Shown: positions 1 through 10,132, numbered from the stretch's first letter. The stretch is 64,000 nucleotides of DNA from Nostoc sp. C052 (GCF_013393905.1 NZ_CP040274.1:1-64000), one strand, 5' to 3'. The notes: a model not told the origin generated them from the letters alone. Made by a program: numbers and translations.

Positions 1-1704
1 GTGATTTATTGTATAAATCCTAAGTGTAGACAGAGGCAAAACCCTGATGATAGTGAAAGATGCCTTTATTGCGGAACGGAACTGCTGATTGAGCAGCGGT
101 TTAGGTTAATTAAGCCATTACGCCCTTTAGACTTTCGTTACAATACAGAAATTTTTGAAGTAGTGGATGATAAAGGCATCCACAAAGTGATGAAAGTTTT
201 GAAATCGCAGGAATCTAAAGAAATCGAGCTATTAGAACGAGAAACGCTGACGCTTCAATTGTTCGACCATCCAGGGATTCCTAGAGTTATAGACGATTTA
301 TTGACTGTTATTCCTGAAAAAAGTTACAGGACACTGCATTGTTTAGTTATGCAGAAATTTGAGGGACAGGACTTAGAACAATGGGCGAAAGCTAATGGAA
401 GGATCTCTCAAGCTTTAGCTCTGGATTGGCTTATACAACTAGTAAAAATTATCGATGAAGTACACCGGAGTGGTTTTTTTCATAGAGATATTAAACCTTC
501 CAATATTATTCTCCAACCTGATGGTCAGTTGGGTTTAATTGATTTTGGTGCAGTCCGACAAGTAACTCGTACTTATTTAACGAAAGTTAGCGGAAGTGGG
601 GGGAATGAGATGGGGCTTGGTCATCATGAAATTACAGCACTTGTAACGCCTGGCTTTACTCCCCTAGAACAAATTAATGGGCAAGCGTTACCACAATCAG
701 ATTTCTATGCTTTAGGGCGAACATTAGCATATTTAGTAACTGGAATTCATGTAATTAATCTGCCAACAGACCCAAAAACAACAAGACTTGTTTGGAGAAA
801 TAAAGCACGAGAGATTGAAAAACCCTTTGCTGATTTGTTGGATGAATTAATGTCTCCGGCTCCAGGGAAACGTCCACCATCTACACAAGTCATTTTACAG
901 CGTTTGGAGGAATTACCGTTTAAGTTGAAGCTAAACCGGGCTTTTCAATCTAGTCTATTTAAATGGTTAGGAACTGGATTGCTCTTCTTGATACTTTTCA
1001 ATATTTGTCAAGGAACTTATTTGGCTTTGTCGAGTTACTATTTTTACAAAGCTGCGCGACAGGATGAGCCGAAAATAGCTAAAGAATATTATGAATTAGC
1101 AGTAAAATACAATCCTAAAGATGAGAAAACATATAATAATTTAGCAGTGGCTTGTCAGCAGATACAAGACTTAAAGTGTGCAAGTAAAAACTATGAAAAA
1201 GCTTTAAGCCTAAGACCATTAGGTTGGGAAGTACATTATAATTTGGGAAATTTTTACGACGAACAAGATAAATACGACCTAGCAGAGCAGCAGTATAAAT
1301 TAGCAATTCAGTACAGTAACAACCAAGCAATGAATTCTGTCAGCAATTTATCACGGTTGAAAAATAAACAAGAAAAATATTCAGAGGCTGCAACGCTTGC
1401 ACTTGAAGGATTAAAACATACTTCTTATCCTCTATGGCAAGCTGGGTTGTACAAAAATTTAGGCTGGGCAAGATTAAAACAGCAGCGTTATGCAGAGGCA
1501 AAAGAATACTTAGAAAAATCGGTTAAATTAGATTCTCAAAGAGTAGACGCTTATTGTTTGTTAGCACAAACACAAGAAGCATTAGGTGATTTAAAATATG
1601 CACAAGCATACTGGGAGGTTTGCTTAATGCAAAATAATGTAAATTCATCTCTGCCAGAAGTGCAAAGATGGAAGCAGGAAATATTACAGAGAATTTTTAA
1701 ATAA
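1..1704 (+). CDS. Ser/Thr protein kinase with C-terminal TPR repeats
   Basis: Membrane-anchored eukaryotic-type Ser/Thr kinase of 567 aa. The first residues form a Cys4 zinc-ribbon-like cap (C4, C9, C21, C24), the usual beginning of cyanobacterial kinases of this class, so the GTG at base 1 is probably the true start even though it sits on the window edge. The kinase domain follows: HRDIKPSN catalytic loop at residues 161-168 and DFG at 181-183. One hydrophobic span near residues 320-345 should cross the membrane. After it come about five TPR units to the C-terminus, probably on the other side, for protein contacts. It is 58 bp upstream of an exported protein in the same direction and faces a secretion locus, so a role in regulating that locus is possible but is inference. 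No upstream sequence is available to judge the promoter. Confidence 0.9.
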   Translation: MIYCINPKCRQRQNPDDSERCLYCGTELLIEQRFRLIKPLRPLDFRYNTEIFEVVDDKGIHKVMKVLKSQESKEIELLERETLTLQLFDHPGIPRVIDDLLTVIPEKSYRTLHCLVMQKFEGQDLEQWAKANGRISQALALDWLIQLVKIIDEVHRSGFFHRDIKPSNIILQPDGQLGLIDFGAVRQVTRTYLTKVSGSGGNEMGLGHHEITALVTPGFTPLEQINGQALPQSDFYALGRTLAYLVTGIHVINLPTDPKTTRLVWRNKAREIEKPFADLLDELMSPAPGKRPPSTQVILQRLEELPFKLKLNRAFQSSLFKWLGTGLLFLILFNICQGTYLALSSYYFYKAARQDEPKIAKEYYELAVKYNPKDEKTYNNLAVACQQIQDLKCASKNYEKALSLRPLGWEVHYNLGNFYDEQDKYDLAEQQYKLAIQYSNNQAMNSVSNLSRLKNKQEKYSEAATLALEGLKHTSYPLWQAGLYKNLGWARLKQQRYAEAKEYLEKSVKLDSQRVDAYCLLAQTQEALGDLKYAQAYWEVCLMQNNVNSSLPEVQRWKQEILQRIFK

Positions 1705-1762
1705 AATTGACTAAAATCTTTAATTTTGCTTAAATTACCTGATTAGAGAATATCTGATAAAT

Positions 1763-2797
1763 GTGATGCGGACTGTACTAAAATCAGCAAATAGAACAAA
1801 AAAGTGTATCCAAATTCAAGTAGCAGCAATTGCGTCAATATTATTATTTTCAAATTTGGGCGCATCAGGACAAACTCGACCGATAACAACGCAAAATTTA
1901 CAATCTGGCAGATGTGAGCCAATTGCCAAAATCATCAAAGGCGATCGCCATTGGGCAAGCTTGAGCAAAGTTTGTAAATCAGCTCAAATAAATCCAGAAC
2001 CGGGGAGTACAGTTGAAGTTTTTTGCTATCTAAGGGGAAGTATTTTACAAGTTTCTGCTGGCACTATTGGCGCTCAATGCTTACCCCTTTCTGCGAGAGA
2101 AAGAAGTGGTTGTAGTCTACAAAATGAACACAATTGCATCAATATTAAAGGGCCAAATGACGATCCAGATGCGCCGAAATTAATTACCCCTTATGGAGTT
2201 ACGAGTATCAATCCCCGTCCGATGCTATCGTGGGCTACGACACCAGGAGCTAGTAGTTACATAGTGCAAGTAGAGGGCATAGGAGTAAGTTGGTCGTTGT
2301 CAGTTCAAAATACGCAATTACCCTACCCGAAAGACCAGCCAGGATTGCAGGCGGGAAATGTTTATGATGTAAACATAATTGCCAAGCGAGGAGAGAAGTT
2401 TATTGCAAGTCAGAGTCTCTTGGTGTTAGTGTCAGAAGACAGAGCGCAGCAGGTAGCGACAACAATCAAACGCCTTCAAAGTCTCAAACAGTCCCCAGAT
2501 GAGGTTGTTATCGATACGGATGCAGTATATAACGTGCAAGGTTTGGTAGATGAGTCAATTGCGGTGTTATCTGCACGAGCTAAAGCAGGTTCTCAAGACC
2601 CAGCTATTTATCGATTGTTAGGCGAACGCTACCTACAAGGAGATGCACTTTCTGCTGCTACTAGTGCATACGGAACTGCGATCGCATTAGCCCAAAAAGT
2701 TAACAATCCTGACGAATTAGCTAAGGCTCAAGCTGGAGCAAAAATTGCGGCTATTGCTCAAAGCCAACTACCTACAAGAATAAAAGCCGCCCAGTAG
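1763..2797 (+). CDS. Exported protein of unknown function with TPR-like C-terminus
   Basis: 344-aa protein that I cannot assign to a named family. The N-terminus has a basic stretch, a hydrophobic core (about residues 20-35, VAAIASILLFSNLGASGQ) and a likely cleavage site, so it is probably exported. The middle has paired cysteines and a PRPMLSWATTPGASSYIVQV segment like an Fn3-type beta sandwich. The last ~80 residues resemble one or two TPR helices (AIYRLLGERYLQGD). Translation may begin at GTG 1763 or at the next codon, ATG 1766. It follows the kinase by 58 bp and its last 40 bp overlap the end of the convergent CHAT gene. It could be a periplasmic partner of the kinase or the CHAT protein; that rests only on position. 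Confidence 0.7.
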   Translation: MMRTVLKSANRTKKCIQIQVAAIASILLFSNLGASGQTRPITTQNLQSGRCEPIAKIIKGDRHWASLSKVCKSAQINPEPGSTVEVFCYLRGSILQVSAGTIGAQCLPLSARERSGCSLQNEHNCINIKGPNDDPDAPKLITPYGVTSINPRPMLSWATTPGASSYIVQVEGIGVSWSLSVQNTQLPYPKDQPGLQAGNVYDVNIIAKRGEKFIASQSLLVLVSEDRAQQVATTIKRLQSLKQSPDEVVIDTDAVYNVQGLVDESIAVLSARAKAGSQDPAIYRLLGERYLQGDALSAATSAYGTAIALAQKVNNPDELAKAQAGAKIAAIAQSQLPTRIKAAQ

Positions 2798-5277
2798 TAT
2801 GGGTGGGAGTAAGTATTACTGGATATCAGGTTTAATTGTGCTTGTCTTAATGCCTCGGCTTTAGTCAGACCATTTTTCAAGTTTTTATAAAACTCTCCAA
2901 TGAGTTGGGCGGTAGATTCAGCATCTACCAACCAGAGAGTAGCTAAGGTACTCCGCGCTCCGGCTTGTGCGGCGATGCCAGCAATTCCTAAAGCTGAACG
3001 CCGATCTCCCTTAGCTGTCTCACAAGCACTTAAAATAAGTAAATCAATAGGAGATTGCTTATTTTTTAACAAAGATTTTAATTCTTGAACTTTAAGTAGT
3101 TCTTTCCAAGTCAACAGAAAAGTATTATCAGGGTCAGAACTGAACTGAGCGTGGGTACTAAGATGAATTATGGGGAATGAATCGGACTCGACTTTTTCTC
3201 GAAACTTGTGAGTAGTGAATTCATCGTTGAGCATTTCTGACACAGAACTAATGCTTTTTTTTATATTTTTTATCTCCTGGGCGACTTCAGGTAGAGGCTG
3301 GAAATTTTCATGAACCAAAGAATTTTGGTAAATAGGGCCAGCTTCAGAAATCCCTGCAAATAAAACTCTCAATGCCTCTGGTTTTAAAAGTTGAGCTTGT
3401 AATTGGTGTAAACTGGATGCTGTTGAAATAGCGTAAGACTCTACAAGATACTTCTTCCCATCGTGTAACATATCAAAAGGGATATTCTGAAAATAGCTAT
3501 CTAAAATAAAGACTAGATTCCCGGAAGCTGGTAAATACTGTTTGATAGGACTGATTAGCAAGTCATAAAGATTCTGAGCATAGGTGAGATAAGCGAAACC
3601 TTGAGTTTTAACAAATTGTTTCTTGTGAATGAGTTTGATAAAATTATCGACGGAATCGCTAACTAGTTTAGAATCTACTTTATGCTGATGAACACGTTGT
3701 GAAGTATTAATAACGACTTGAATTTCATTTTCTAGTTTAATAAAAAATACAAGTGGTGGTAAATTAGAGAAATCTTGGCTGTTAGCAACAGAAGGTGTAG
3801 TTAATCTCCCGCATTTTAGAAAATTCTCTATTTCAGCTATTCTGAGTTTATCTTGAATGGTAACTACTTGGAGATAATTGGCTTCTTTGGAGAATAGAAA
3901 CTCCATATATTCGTGATATACAGGCTCAACTTTTTCTTTAAAATTAAACTGGATATCAGGATTCATCGCCAAAATATTACCTCTTATCTGATCAAGGCTG
4001 CTAATAGCTGCTGCATAAGCCTCATCAGCTTTTTGAGTTTGTTTGAGTTGCCGATATAAACTTCCTAATCTCCACTGCCACTGATAAGCAATGTCCCAAG
4101 CTTTTACTGATTGGGCTAATTCCATAGCTGGTTCTAAATATTTCTGTGATTCCAGTATTTGTCCCAAGTCAGCATAAATTTTACCAATAGTTCCTAAAGC
4201 ATAAGATTTGGCTCGTGTATTGTTTAATTTTTCCGCATTTTCCCATGCTTTATTAGAAATAGATAGGGCAGTTAATAATGGACTCTTCGCTTGGGAAAAA
4301 CTAACTTCATTTAACTTAGCGTTTTGAGCGACTTGCATTAAACTTTCAACCAGATTCAGACGAGCGTAGATAGAGTCAATGGCTGGTAAATCATCGAATT
4401 GATTATCAAGATTCAATAATTGTTTGATTAATGGCTGAATTAATTGCCTTTGTTTTTGGAAGTCTATATCTGTTAAATCTGACCATTTTTCTAGCTCTAA
4501 TAAAAATTTTAATTGATTTAGCTTGGCAGATAGCAAGACATTATGCTGTGTTTTATTATCTAGCTTTTTATATAAAAACAGGGCAGATTTAGCTTGGAAT
4601 TGCGCCGTGATTAAAGCCTTTTGTTTAGCACCAGAGTCATCTGTTAAATAATATTTGTTTTTAGCTTGTAAATAGAGAGTGCGTTCTGTATCTGCTAGAC
4701 TTAGCAATAATTGATTGTATAATTTTGATTGTGTTAGTTTTAAATCATTAGCCATTTTCATAGCCTTTTGTAATACAACAAAAGAAGCTTCAGGATTGCC
4801 CATTAGCCTTAGTACATCACCCATCTGGCGAAGTCCGACGATTTGAACTTTTTTAAGCGGCTGATTTTGTAGGGTATGAGCTAACTTATCTGGAGACTCA
4901 TCTATAGTCGCTTGTGCCGAACTAGGGCAAATCCAATCTTGTAGCTTCAGAGCTATTAATAGAGTATTGCAAGCACTGTTGTAAAACCCTTGGGCTTGAA
5001 ATCCCAAGCTTTGGTTAATCAGACTACCAGTCATACCTTCAGAATCGTTTATTTGACTATAAGCTTTGTAAGCTGCTGACCAAGTTCTGATGGCTGTAGA
5101 AGCATTTCCAAGGCGTAGTTGTTCGTGTCCTGTTTGAGTTAGAATTGCGCCATTCGGCATTTGAGCTTTGACTTCTCCTTGCCACATAATTGCCAGCAAT
5201 ACCAGAGATAGCCCTAATAAAAAGTGCTTTAAAACAGTCGGTAATTGATAAAAAAAAGAAATCCATTTTCTTGCCAT
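2758..5277 (-). CDS. Exported TPR-CHAT domain protease-like protein
   Basis: 839-aa protein. The N-terminus carries a signal peptide (hydrophobic LLGLSLVLLAIMW, then GEVKAQ). Residues ~50-450 are TPR-like helical repeats, and the C-terminal ~300 residues are a CHAT domain, the caspase-HetF-associated peptidase fold. The predicted catalytic pair is visible: His709 in IIHLSTHAQF and Cys752 in LLILSACETAKGD, followed by the conserved GIAGIAAQAGARSTLATLW block. CHAT proteins cleave or signal in conflict, differentiation or death pathways; an exported one beside a two-partner secretion pair is a recurring cyanobacterial layout as I recall it. The start codon lies 49 bp inside the tpsB end, suggesting translational coupling and one transcript tpsA-tpsB-CHAT. 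The substrate is unknown. The 3' end overlaps the convergent exported protein by 40 bp. Confidence 0.88.
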   Translation of the reverse strand: MARKWISFFYQLPTVLKHFLLGLSLVLLAIMWQGEVKAQMPNGAILTQTGHEQLRLGNASTAIRTWSAAYKAYSQINDSEGMTGSLINQSLGFQAQGFYNSACNTLLIALKLQDWICPSSAQATIDESPDKLAHTLQNQPLKKVQIVGLRQMGDVLRLMGNPEASFVVLQKAMKMANDLKLTQSKLYNQLLLSLADTERTLYLQAKNKYYLTDDSGAKQKALITAQFQAKSALFLYKKLDNKTQHNVLLSAKLNQLKFLLELEKWSDLTDIDFQKQRQLIQPLIKQLLNLDNQFDDLPAIDSIYARLNLVESLMQVAQNAKLNEVSFSQAKSPLLTALSISNKAWENAEKLNNTRAKSYALGTIGKIYADLGQILESQKYLEPAMELAQSVKAWDIAYQWQWRLGSLYRQLKQTQKADEAYAAAISSLDQIRGNILAMNPDIQFNFKEKVEPVYHEYMEFLFSKEANYLQVVTIQDKLRIAEIENFLKCGRLTTPSVANSQDFSNLPPLVFFIKLENEIQVVINTSQRVHQHKVDSKLVSDSVDNFIKLIHKKQFVKTQGFAYLTYAQNLYDLLISPIKQYLPASGNLVFILDSYFQNIPFDMLHDGKKYLVESYAISTASSLHQLQAQLLKPEALRVLFAGISEAGPIYQNSLVHENFQPLPEVAQEIKNIKKSISSVSEMLNDEFTTHKFREKVESDSFPIIHLSTHAQFSSDPDNTFLLTWKELLKVQELKSLLKNKQSPIDLLILSACETAKGDRRSALGIAGIAAQAGARSTLATLWLVDAESTAQLIGEFYKNLKNGLTKAEALRQAQLNLISSNTYSHPYYWAAFILVGSWL

Positions 5278-6950
5278 GTTTGCTTATCTGAATTAGTGTT
5301 AATGTTAATTAAAGGAATACCCCATTCAAGACGCGCATTGAAGCGATCTCCTACTTGGTACTGCAAACCCAAACCCACAGAAGCTAAAGTACCTACTGAG
5401 TTTGGTGCTTGGAGTGCATTATTCCAGGCAGTTGCAAAATCAAGGAAGGGAATAATCTGCAATTGCTGATTGTTTTGTGTCCAGGCTGCTAGATGTAACT
5501 CGGTTGAAAACAAAAATGCATTGTCAGTTAAGAAAGTGGCTTCACGATAGCCTCGCACTGAATCTGCACCCCCTGACGCAATTTGTTCGAGTGAGGAGAG
5601 AGGTCTATCAGCCAACTGAAGGTCTGCTTTAGCGATGAAGGTAGCATCGCTGCTTAACTGTTTGAGCCACCCAGCTTGACCCCGCCAAGCAAAAAAACGA
5701 CCATCGGGAGCAAAATTGTTGATAGTAGCACCAAAAGCACCAATACCGAAACTGAACTGTGAGCGCAGTGAGAAAGTTCTTTTAGTGCTGCGTTCCAGCC
5801 ACTCTTGCGAGAAGTTAACGGCAGAAATTCGGGTGATTCCATTAGAATTTGCCCCAGCATTTAAGGGGTAAGGGGTATTTAACAAAGATGACTCACTTTC
5901 TAAACGAGAAGCCGTGAGTTTTAAAGCAAATTCTTGCGTTGATGTGGCGGTGGCTTTGCGGACTATCGGCTGTCGAAAACTCAACTCGTAAGCACGAGCA
6001 TTAGACAAAATATCTAAAGAGTTAAAAGGATTTTCGATAATATTGCTCGAAGAGTTGATGTAGCCGAACTCGATTATGCCATTCTGTGGATTGAGAGGAA
6101 CAGAGTAGCTGGTTGTTACAGTGTTACTCCCGTCTGTGTTTCGATAGCCAACACTTAACTTGTCACCTATACCAAGCAAATTAGCATTGGTTATTTCAAA
6201 AAGACGCTGAAAACTTCCGGTAGCAGGTGAACGAGAATTGTCTAGAGCAGTCTCAATGGTAAATGACTGACGTTCCTTAACTTTGATGGTCAAAATACTT
6301 CTGTCTACTGAAGAACCATTATCTAATTGTGCTGATATCGATTCGATTAAAGGATCTTGCCGTAGGAGTCGCAAAGCCTCTAGTAGGTGTTTTTCATTGA
6401 CTACTTCAACAGCGCTTGGTAATCGCTGACGAATGTAATTGTGCAATCGTGCGCCGCCAATGATCTCAATTTTATCGAATTGCCCTTCTACAACTTGAAT
6501 GGTAATTACTGCCCCATGAGGATTAATTCGTTGATTTTCTGCAATCGGCAAAAAAGCCCCACAAGTGATGTAACCTTTATCCACATAAAATTTTGTAATT
6601 ACCTTACCAACTTGGCGCAAATCATCAAATGTAATTTCTCTTTCCAAAAAAGAAGCAACTACCGTTTCTAGTTCTTGGGTTCTAATTACTGTATTACCCT
6701 TAAACACAAAACTTGCCACTTTGATGATTTGCTGATTTGAGGGTGCATTTTCTCTTAAAGGTGGTGCATTCGGGTATGGTATTGTCGGATCAAGTCTTTG
6801 AGGTAAAGGTCTAGGAACTTCCCAAGGTTCTTGTATAGTTCGGATCTGAGTTGAAGCTACTGTTTGTGAATGTGCTGGATCAATTATCAGTAAGGGGATG
6901 AGAAATATAGTTGCTTTCGACAAATGATTTAAGCACTGGAAATTGGGCAT
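5229..6950 (-). CDS. Two-partner secretion outer-membrane transporter (TpsB, ShlB/FhaC/HecB family)
   Basis: 573-aa Omp85-superfamily transporter that moves a TpsA partner across the outer membrane. After a signal peptide (FLIPLLIIDPAHSQ) there is a proline-rich linker (residues ~45-70), two POTRA domains (the first around VASFVFKGNTVIRTQELE, the second after VVEGQFDKIEIIGG), then a 16-strand-type beta barrel ending in the short aromatic tail FFINYRLF typical of outer-membrane insertion. The conserved VRGYREATFLTDNA motif of barrel loop L6 is present. It lies 93 bp downstream of tpsA with a stable hairpin between, and its end overlaps the CHAT start by 49 bp. Length and domain order are normal for the family, so it is probably functional. 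Confidence 0.92.
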   Translation of the reverse strand: MPNFQCLNHLSKATIFLIPLLIIDPAHSQTVASTQIRTIQEPWEVPRPLPQRLDPTIPYPNAPPLRENAPSNQQIIKVASFVFKGNTVIRTQELETVVASFLEREITFDDLRQVGKVITKFYVDKGYITCGAFLPIAENQRINPHGAVITIQVVEGQFDKIEIIGGARLHNYIRQRLPSAVEVVNEKHLLEALRLLRQDPLIESISAQLDNGSSVDRSILTIKVKERQSFTIETALDNSRSPATGSFQRLFEITNANLLGIGDKLSVGYRNTDGSNTVTTSYSVPLNPQNGIIEFGYINSSSNIIENPFNSLDILSNARAYELSFRQPIVRKATATSTQEFALKLTASRLESESSLLNTPYPLNAGANSNGITRISAVNFSQEWLERSTKRTFSLRSQFSFGIGAFGATINNFAPDGRFFAWRGQAGWLKQLSSDATFIAKADLQLADRPLSSLEQIASGGADSVRGYREATFLTDNAFLFSTELHLAAWTQNNQQLQIIPFLDFATAWNNALQAPNSVGTLASVGLGLQYQVGDRFNARLEWGIPLININTNSDKQTWQENGFLFFINYRLF

Positions 6951-6998
6951 AGATGAAGATTGTTATTCTCAAAGCAGCTTTGGGTGGATTTGACTGCT

Positions 6999-7041
6999 AA
7001 ATCCCACAAAAGCAATTATTGCGGCGGCTTTTGTGGGATTT
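6999..7041 (-). terminator. Hairpin between tpsA and tpsB
   Basis: Perfect 15-bp inverted repeat: arm AAATCCCACAAAAGC at 6999-7013 pairs with 7027-7041, leaving a 13-nt loop. It begins three bases after the tpsA stop codon and ends about 50 bp before tpsB. There is no clear T-run after the stem, so it may act as a partial terminator or RNA-stability element setting the TpsA:TpsB ratio rather than a full stop. Confidence 0.55.
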
Positions 7042-7043
7042 AC

Positions 7044-9566
7044 TTACTGTCGTGTTGATTGCTGAGGGGGCTGATCTGATTCTCCAGATGACTGTTGTAC
7101 TTGTGTTTCTGATTCTTCCTCAGAATGACAAGGTGCTGCTGACAAAGAACTCCTCGGAGTTGCCTCTGAGGAAATATCTGTAAAACTTATTGTACCGTCA
7201 GTGTTGTTTCTCCAGCCCTGCGCTTCCTTATACTCGGATACTCCTTGTGTTTGAGTGCTTGCTGCGATCGCATCTGAAGGGTTGGTGGTATCAGGCTTTC
7301 GCTCATCTGACCAGCCATCAAGACTGTGAAAAGGGTCGCTAGGGCTTTCAGGGATTCCTCCGCTTCCAGCATTGATAAATTCATCTTCATTTTCAAAGGA
7401 GGAGGCACAGAGTTTGGTACTGTCAGGAGGATTGAATGCTGTTTTCGTCAGCACTGCATTCCCGAAATCAATTTGTTCAGTATTAATTGTAACTACACCA
7501 TTAGCTCCGTCCTTTGAACTTGCTGTAATTCTACTATCTGGAGAGATAAAAAATCCCTGAGTATCGATAGTAATGTTCCCGCCTCTTCCTTCAAATGCAT
7601 TGGCTGTAATTGTGCTGTCTTCTAAAAGAGCTACTGTCTCTGCTTTTATAGTTATGTTACCTCCATTGCCACTATTACCTGCGGTAGTAGTAATGAGACT
7701 ATCAAGACGTAGTTGTAAGTCTTGAGAGCGTATGGAAATATTACCTCCTTCACCTGAATTAGTAGTCCCTGTAATCCTACCTTCGTTTAATTTAATAGAT
7801 TCGGCCTTTATTTCAAGTTTTCCAGCTTCTCCTGTGCCTTGATTCCTAACACTAACTAATCCACCTCGATCAACAATTAGTAATTTAGTATTAATTGTTA
7901 CCTGTCCAGGGAAAGCATTTGGTATTGAAGAAGTCCCAAGCCTCTGTTGATCTCCGTTTGGACCAGCTAAAGAATCAACGGATGCTCTTATAGCACTAGG
8001 AACATCATCTTTTATACCACTTACTTCTATTTCGGAAGCATTGATATTTAAACTACCAACTGCTCCAGTATCGAAAGATGAGGTACTAACTAAACCTCCA
8101 TCTCTTAAACGTAATTGCGAGGTATTAATATTTACGCTACCAGCTTCTCCAGCTTTAGCAGATGCTGCTGATATGGCACTAGCTCTTTTAGTTGCTAGCT
8201 CTATTCCTATTACCTCTATTACATCTGCATTTATAGCCACGTTCCCCCCATTCCCAGTTCCTATTGTTGTGGAAGTCACCGATCCCCCATTGGTAACTCT
8301 AAGGTCTTTGGTTGATATCTGAAGATTCCCAGCATCTCCAGAAGCGTAGGTAGTTGCAGCAATAGAACTAACAGTAAAGGTTTGACGAGAAGTATTTATA
8401 GATGTGTTCTCCAAAAGTTGTACAGAATTGGGAGCATTAATAGTAACATTGCCTCCTTTTCCATCACTGTATGTACTTGCTCCTATTCTCCCTCCATCTT
8501 GAAGCACTAACTTTGGTGTAAAAATTGTAATATTACTTCCCTTTCCTGCACTGACTGTTTCTGAACGAATAGCGCTAGAAGCATCACCATCTATGGAAGT
8601 TCCTTTTAAAACTAGCGATTCCGAAGCATTTATAGCTAAATTTTCAGGAGTAATTGCCCCTCTGTTTTGAATTAGAAGCAATGAAGCGTCACTCAGTTTG
8701 ACGTTTGCACCATTTACTTGAATAGCTCCAGAACCTATGCCACTAGTATCAACTAGTGCTTGTTTTGATAATTGAATGTCACTAAACTTGGAAACTCCTT
8801 CATAGCTAAAAGCCCATCCATCAGGAGTAGATTGTAAGCTAACTATACCAGAAGCAACACTGCCTAATTCAATCCTTCCTCCTTCTGCGGATATTGTACT
8901 GCCTGCTAGATTAATATTGCTTCCTACTAAGGCTAAAGTTTTTCCTGGTTGTACTTTTAGTCCGACTAAGTTAGTATTATCAACTTTTGTTGGTGAAAAA
9001 CTAAAACTAGGTGTAATTTGATTTCCTTTCCCAGTAACTTGAATTGCTCCAGTATTACTCCCCAATCTTAAGCCAATTGGAATATTAATTGCTAGTAGCG
9101 GGGGAGCTTGTGGATTAGTAGCACTAAACTCCTCTCCATTAGGGAACATGAAAGCACTGGCTGTAGTCGCCAAAAATGAACCGCCAACCTTCAGTTGTGC
9201 ATTTTGTCCAAAGCTAATACCATTCGGATTGGAGAAAAACAGATTCGCTGTACCATTGGCACTGATTATGCCATCAATGTTAGAAGCTGAAGCACCTGTG
9301 ACACGAACAATAATGTTGCCAATATCAAATGTATTGTTGAAGGCTGCTATGTCACCTTTGGAGAGTGAAAAATCTTGAAAACTATGAAAAAGATTCTTCC
9401 CTACTTGAGTGCCCCCCTCAATAGTAATTTTATTCCCTTCTACTTTTATGTTTGTGTTATTAGGAAGAGTTAGATCGTGCTTCACTTGTGCCTCCGATGG
9501 GAAAGTCGTTAACATGGAAAAAAATACCACTCCCACAAAGGTATTTAAGATATATTTTTGTGTCAC
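7044..9566 (-). CDS. Filamentous haemagglutinin-type exoprotein (TpsA)
   Basis: About 840-aa secreted beta-helix protein, the likely cargo of the downstream TpsB. The start is probably GTG 9566 (MTQKYILNTFVGVVFFS), preceded by an AAGGG sequence nine bases upstream; an in-frame GTG at 9590 would add eight residues. A signal peptide ends near SEAQ. The haemagglutination-activity (TPS) domain follows, with the family marks NLFHSFQDFSLSKGD and ANLFFSNPNGISFGQ. The rest is repeats such as GGNITI and GNVTINA that form a parallel beta helix. The C-terminus (~80 residues) is acidic and rich in Ser/Gln. At this size it is a small TpsA. Adhesion or surface display is the family role; the actual ligand is not visible. 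Confidence 0.88.
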   Translation of the reverse strand: MTQKYILNTFVGVVFFSMLTTFPSEAQVKHDLTLPNNTNIKVEGNKITIEGGTQVGKNLFHSFQDFSLSKGDIAAFNNTFDIGNIIVRVTGASASNIDGIISANGTANLFFSNPNGISFGQNAQLKVGGSFLATTASAFMFPNGEEFSATNPQAPPLLAINIPIGLRLGSNTGAIQVTGKGNQITPSFSFSPTKVDNTNLVGLKVQPGKTLALVGSNINLAGSTISAEGGRIELGSVASGIVSLQSTPDGWAFSYEGVSKFSDIQLSKQALVDTSGIGSGAIQVNGANVKLSDASLLLIQNRGAITPENLAINASESLVLKGTSIDGDASSAIRSETVSAGKGSNITIFTPKLVLQDGGRIGASTYSDGKGGNVTINAPNSVQLLENTSINTSRQTFTVSSIAATTYASGDAGNLQISTKDLRVTNGGSVTSTTIGTGNGGNVAINADVIEVIGIELATKRASAISAASAKAGEAGSVNINTSQLRLRDGGLVSTSSFDTGAVGSLNINASEIEVSGIKDDVPSAIRASVDSLAGPNGDQQRLGTSSIPNAFPGQVTINTKLLIVDRGGLVSVRNQGTGEAGKLEIKAESIKLNEGRITGTTNSGEGGNISIRSQDLQLRLDSLITTTAGNSGNGGNITIKAETVALLEDSTITANAFEGRGGNITIDTQGFFISPDSRITASSKDGANGVVTINTEQIDFGNAVLTKTAFNPPDSTKLCASSFENEDEFINAGSGGIPESPSDPFHSLDGWSDERKPDTTNPSDAIAASTQTQGVSEYKEAQGWRNNTDGTISFTDISSEATPRSSLSAAPCHSEEESETQVQQSSGESDQPPQQSTRQ

Positions 9567-9705
9567 AATTATTAACCCTTTAAGTTCCACGCAGTCTTTG
9601 AGTACCCCAAAAGTAAGGTGGATAGACTTCTGATGGGGAACGGAATTACGCTGTTAAGTAAGTTAAAAAATTCTCAATACGAGCGAGAAAGTGTTTCTAC
9701 TTTGG

Positions 9706-9749
9706 GTTGCTTTAGGCTTGCGTTATGACTAACGCAAGCCTAAAGCAAC
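9706..9749. repeat. 20-bp perfect palindrome with 4-nt loop
   Basis: GTTGCTTTAGGCTTGCGTTA (9706-9725) is followed by TGAC and its exact reverse complement (9730-9749). It lies about 140 bp upstream of the tpsA start. It could be a bidirectional terminator, a miniature element or a regulator site; there is no T-run. Confidence 0.7.
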
Positions 9750-10132
9750 AGTCAGATGTTAGCGGGGTAGTCAAAGTCCGTTGGATATCTCTAGGGATAA
9801 CTTGCCAGATTGTCGGGAGGCGAACTGGAACCTGTGCTTTCAATAGTTTGGAAACTATACCGTTAAGCAAGACAAATAGTCCCAGAACAGGAATTTTTCT
9901 AGGTAAATTAGCGGTCATTAATCACGAACATCAATTGGGAACTTATCAAAATAGAATACAATCGTCAGTCATCAAACCAATTCGCTTTTTCGCAATCTGT
10001 GACTTGAACAAGATGTACAAGGTTTGGAAGGACAAGTTGGACATCCATTTTTGGATGGTATTGTTGGAGAACCTGTCCAAAATCTTCTTCAAGTCACACA
10101 ATCGGTCAGAATTCACCATGAATGAATGAATA

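Noticed and set aside
8041..8322. 93-codon frame antisense to tpsA
   Set aside because: Caused by the repetitive beta-helix coding sequence on the other strand.
9725..10129. 134-codon open frame upstream of tpsA
   Set aside because: It begins inside a palindrome, has no ribosome-binding site and resembles no protein; composition looks non-coding.
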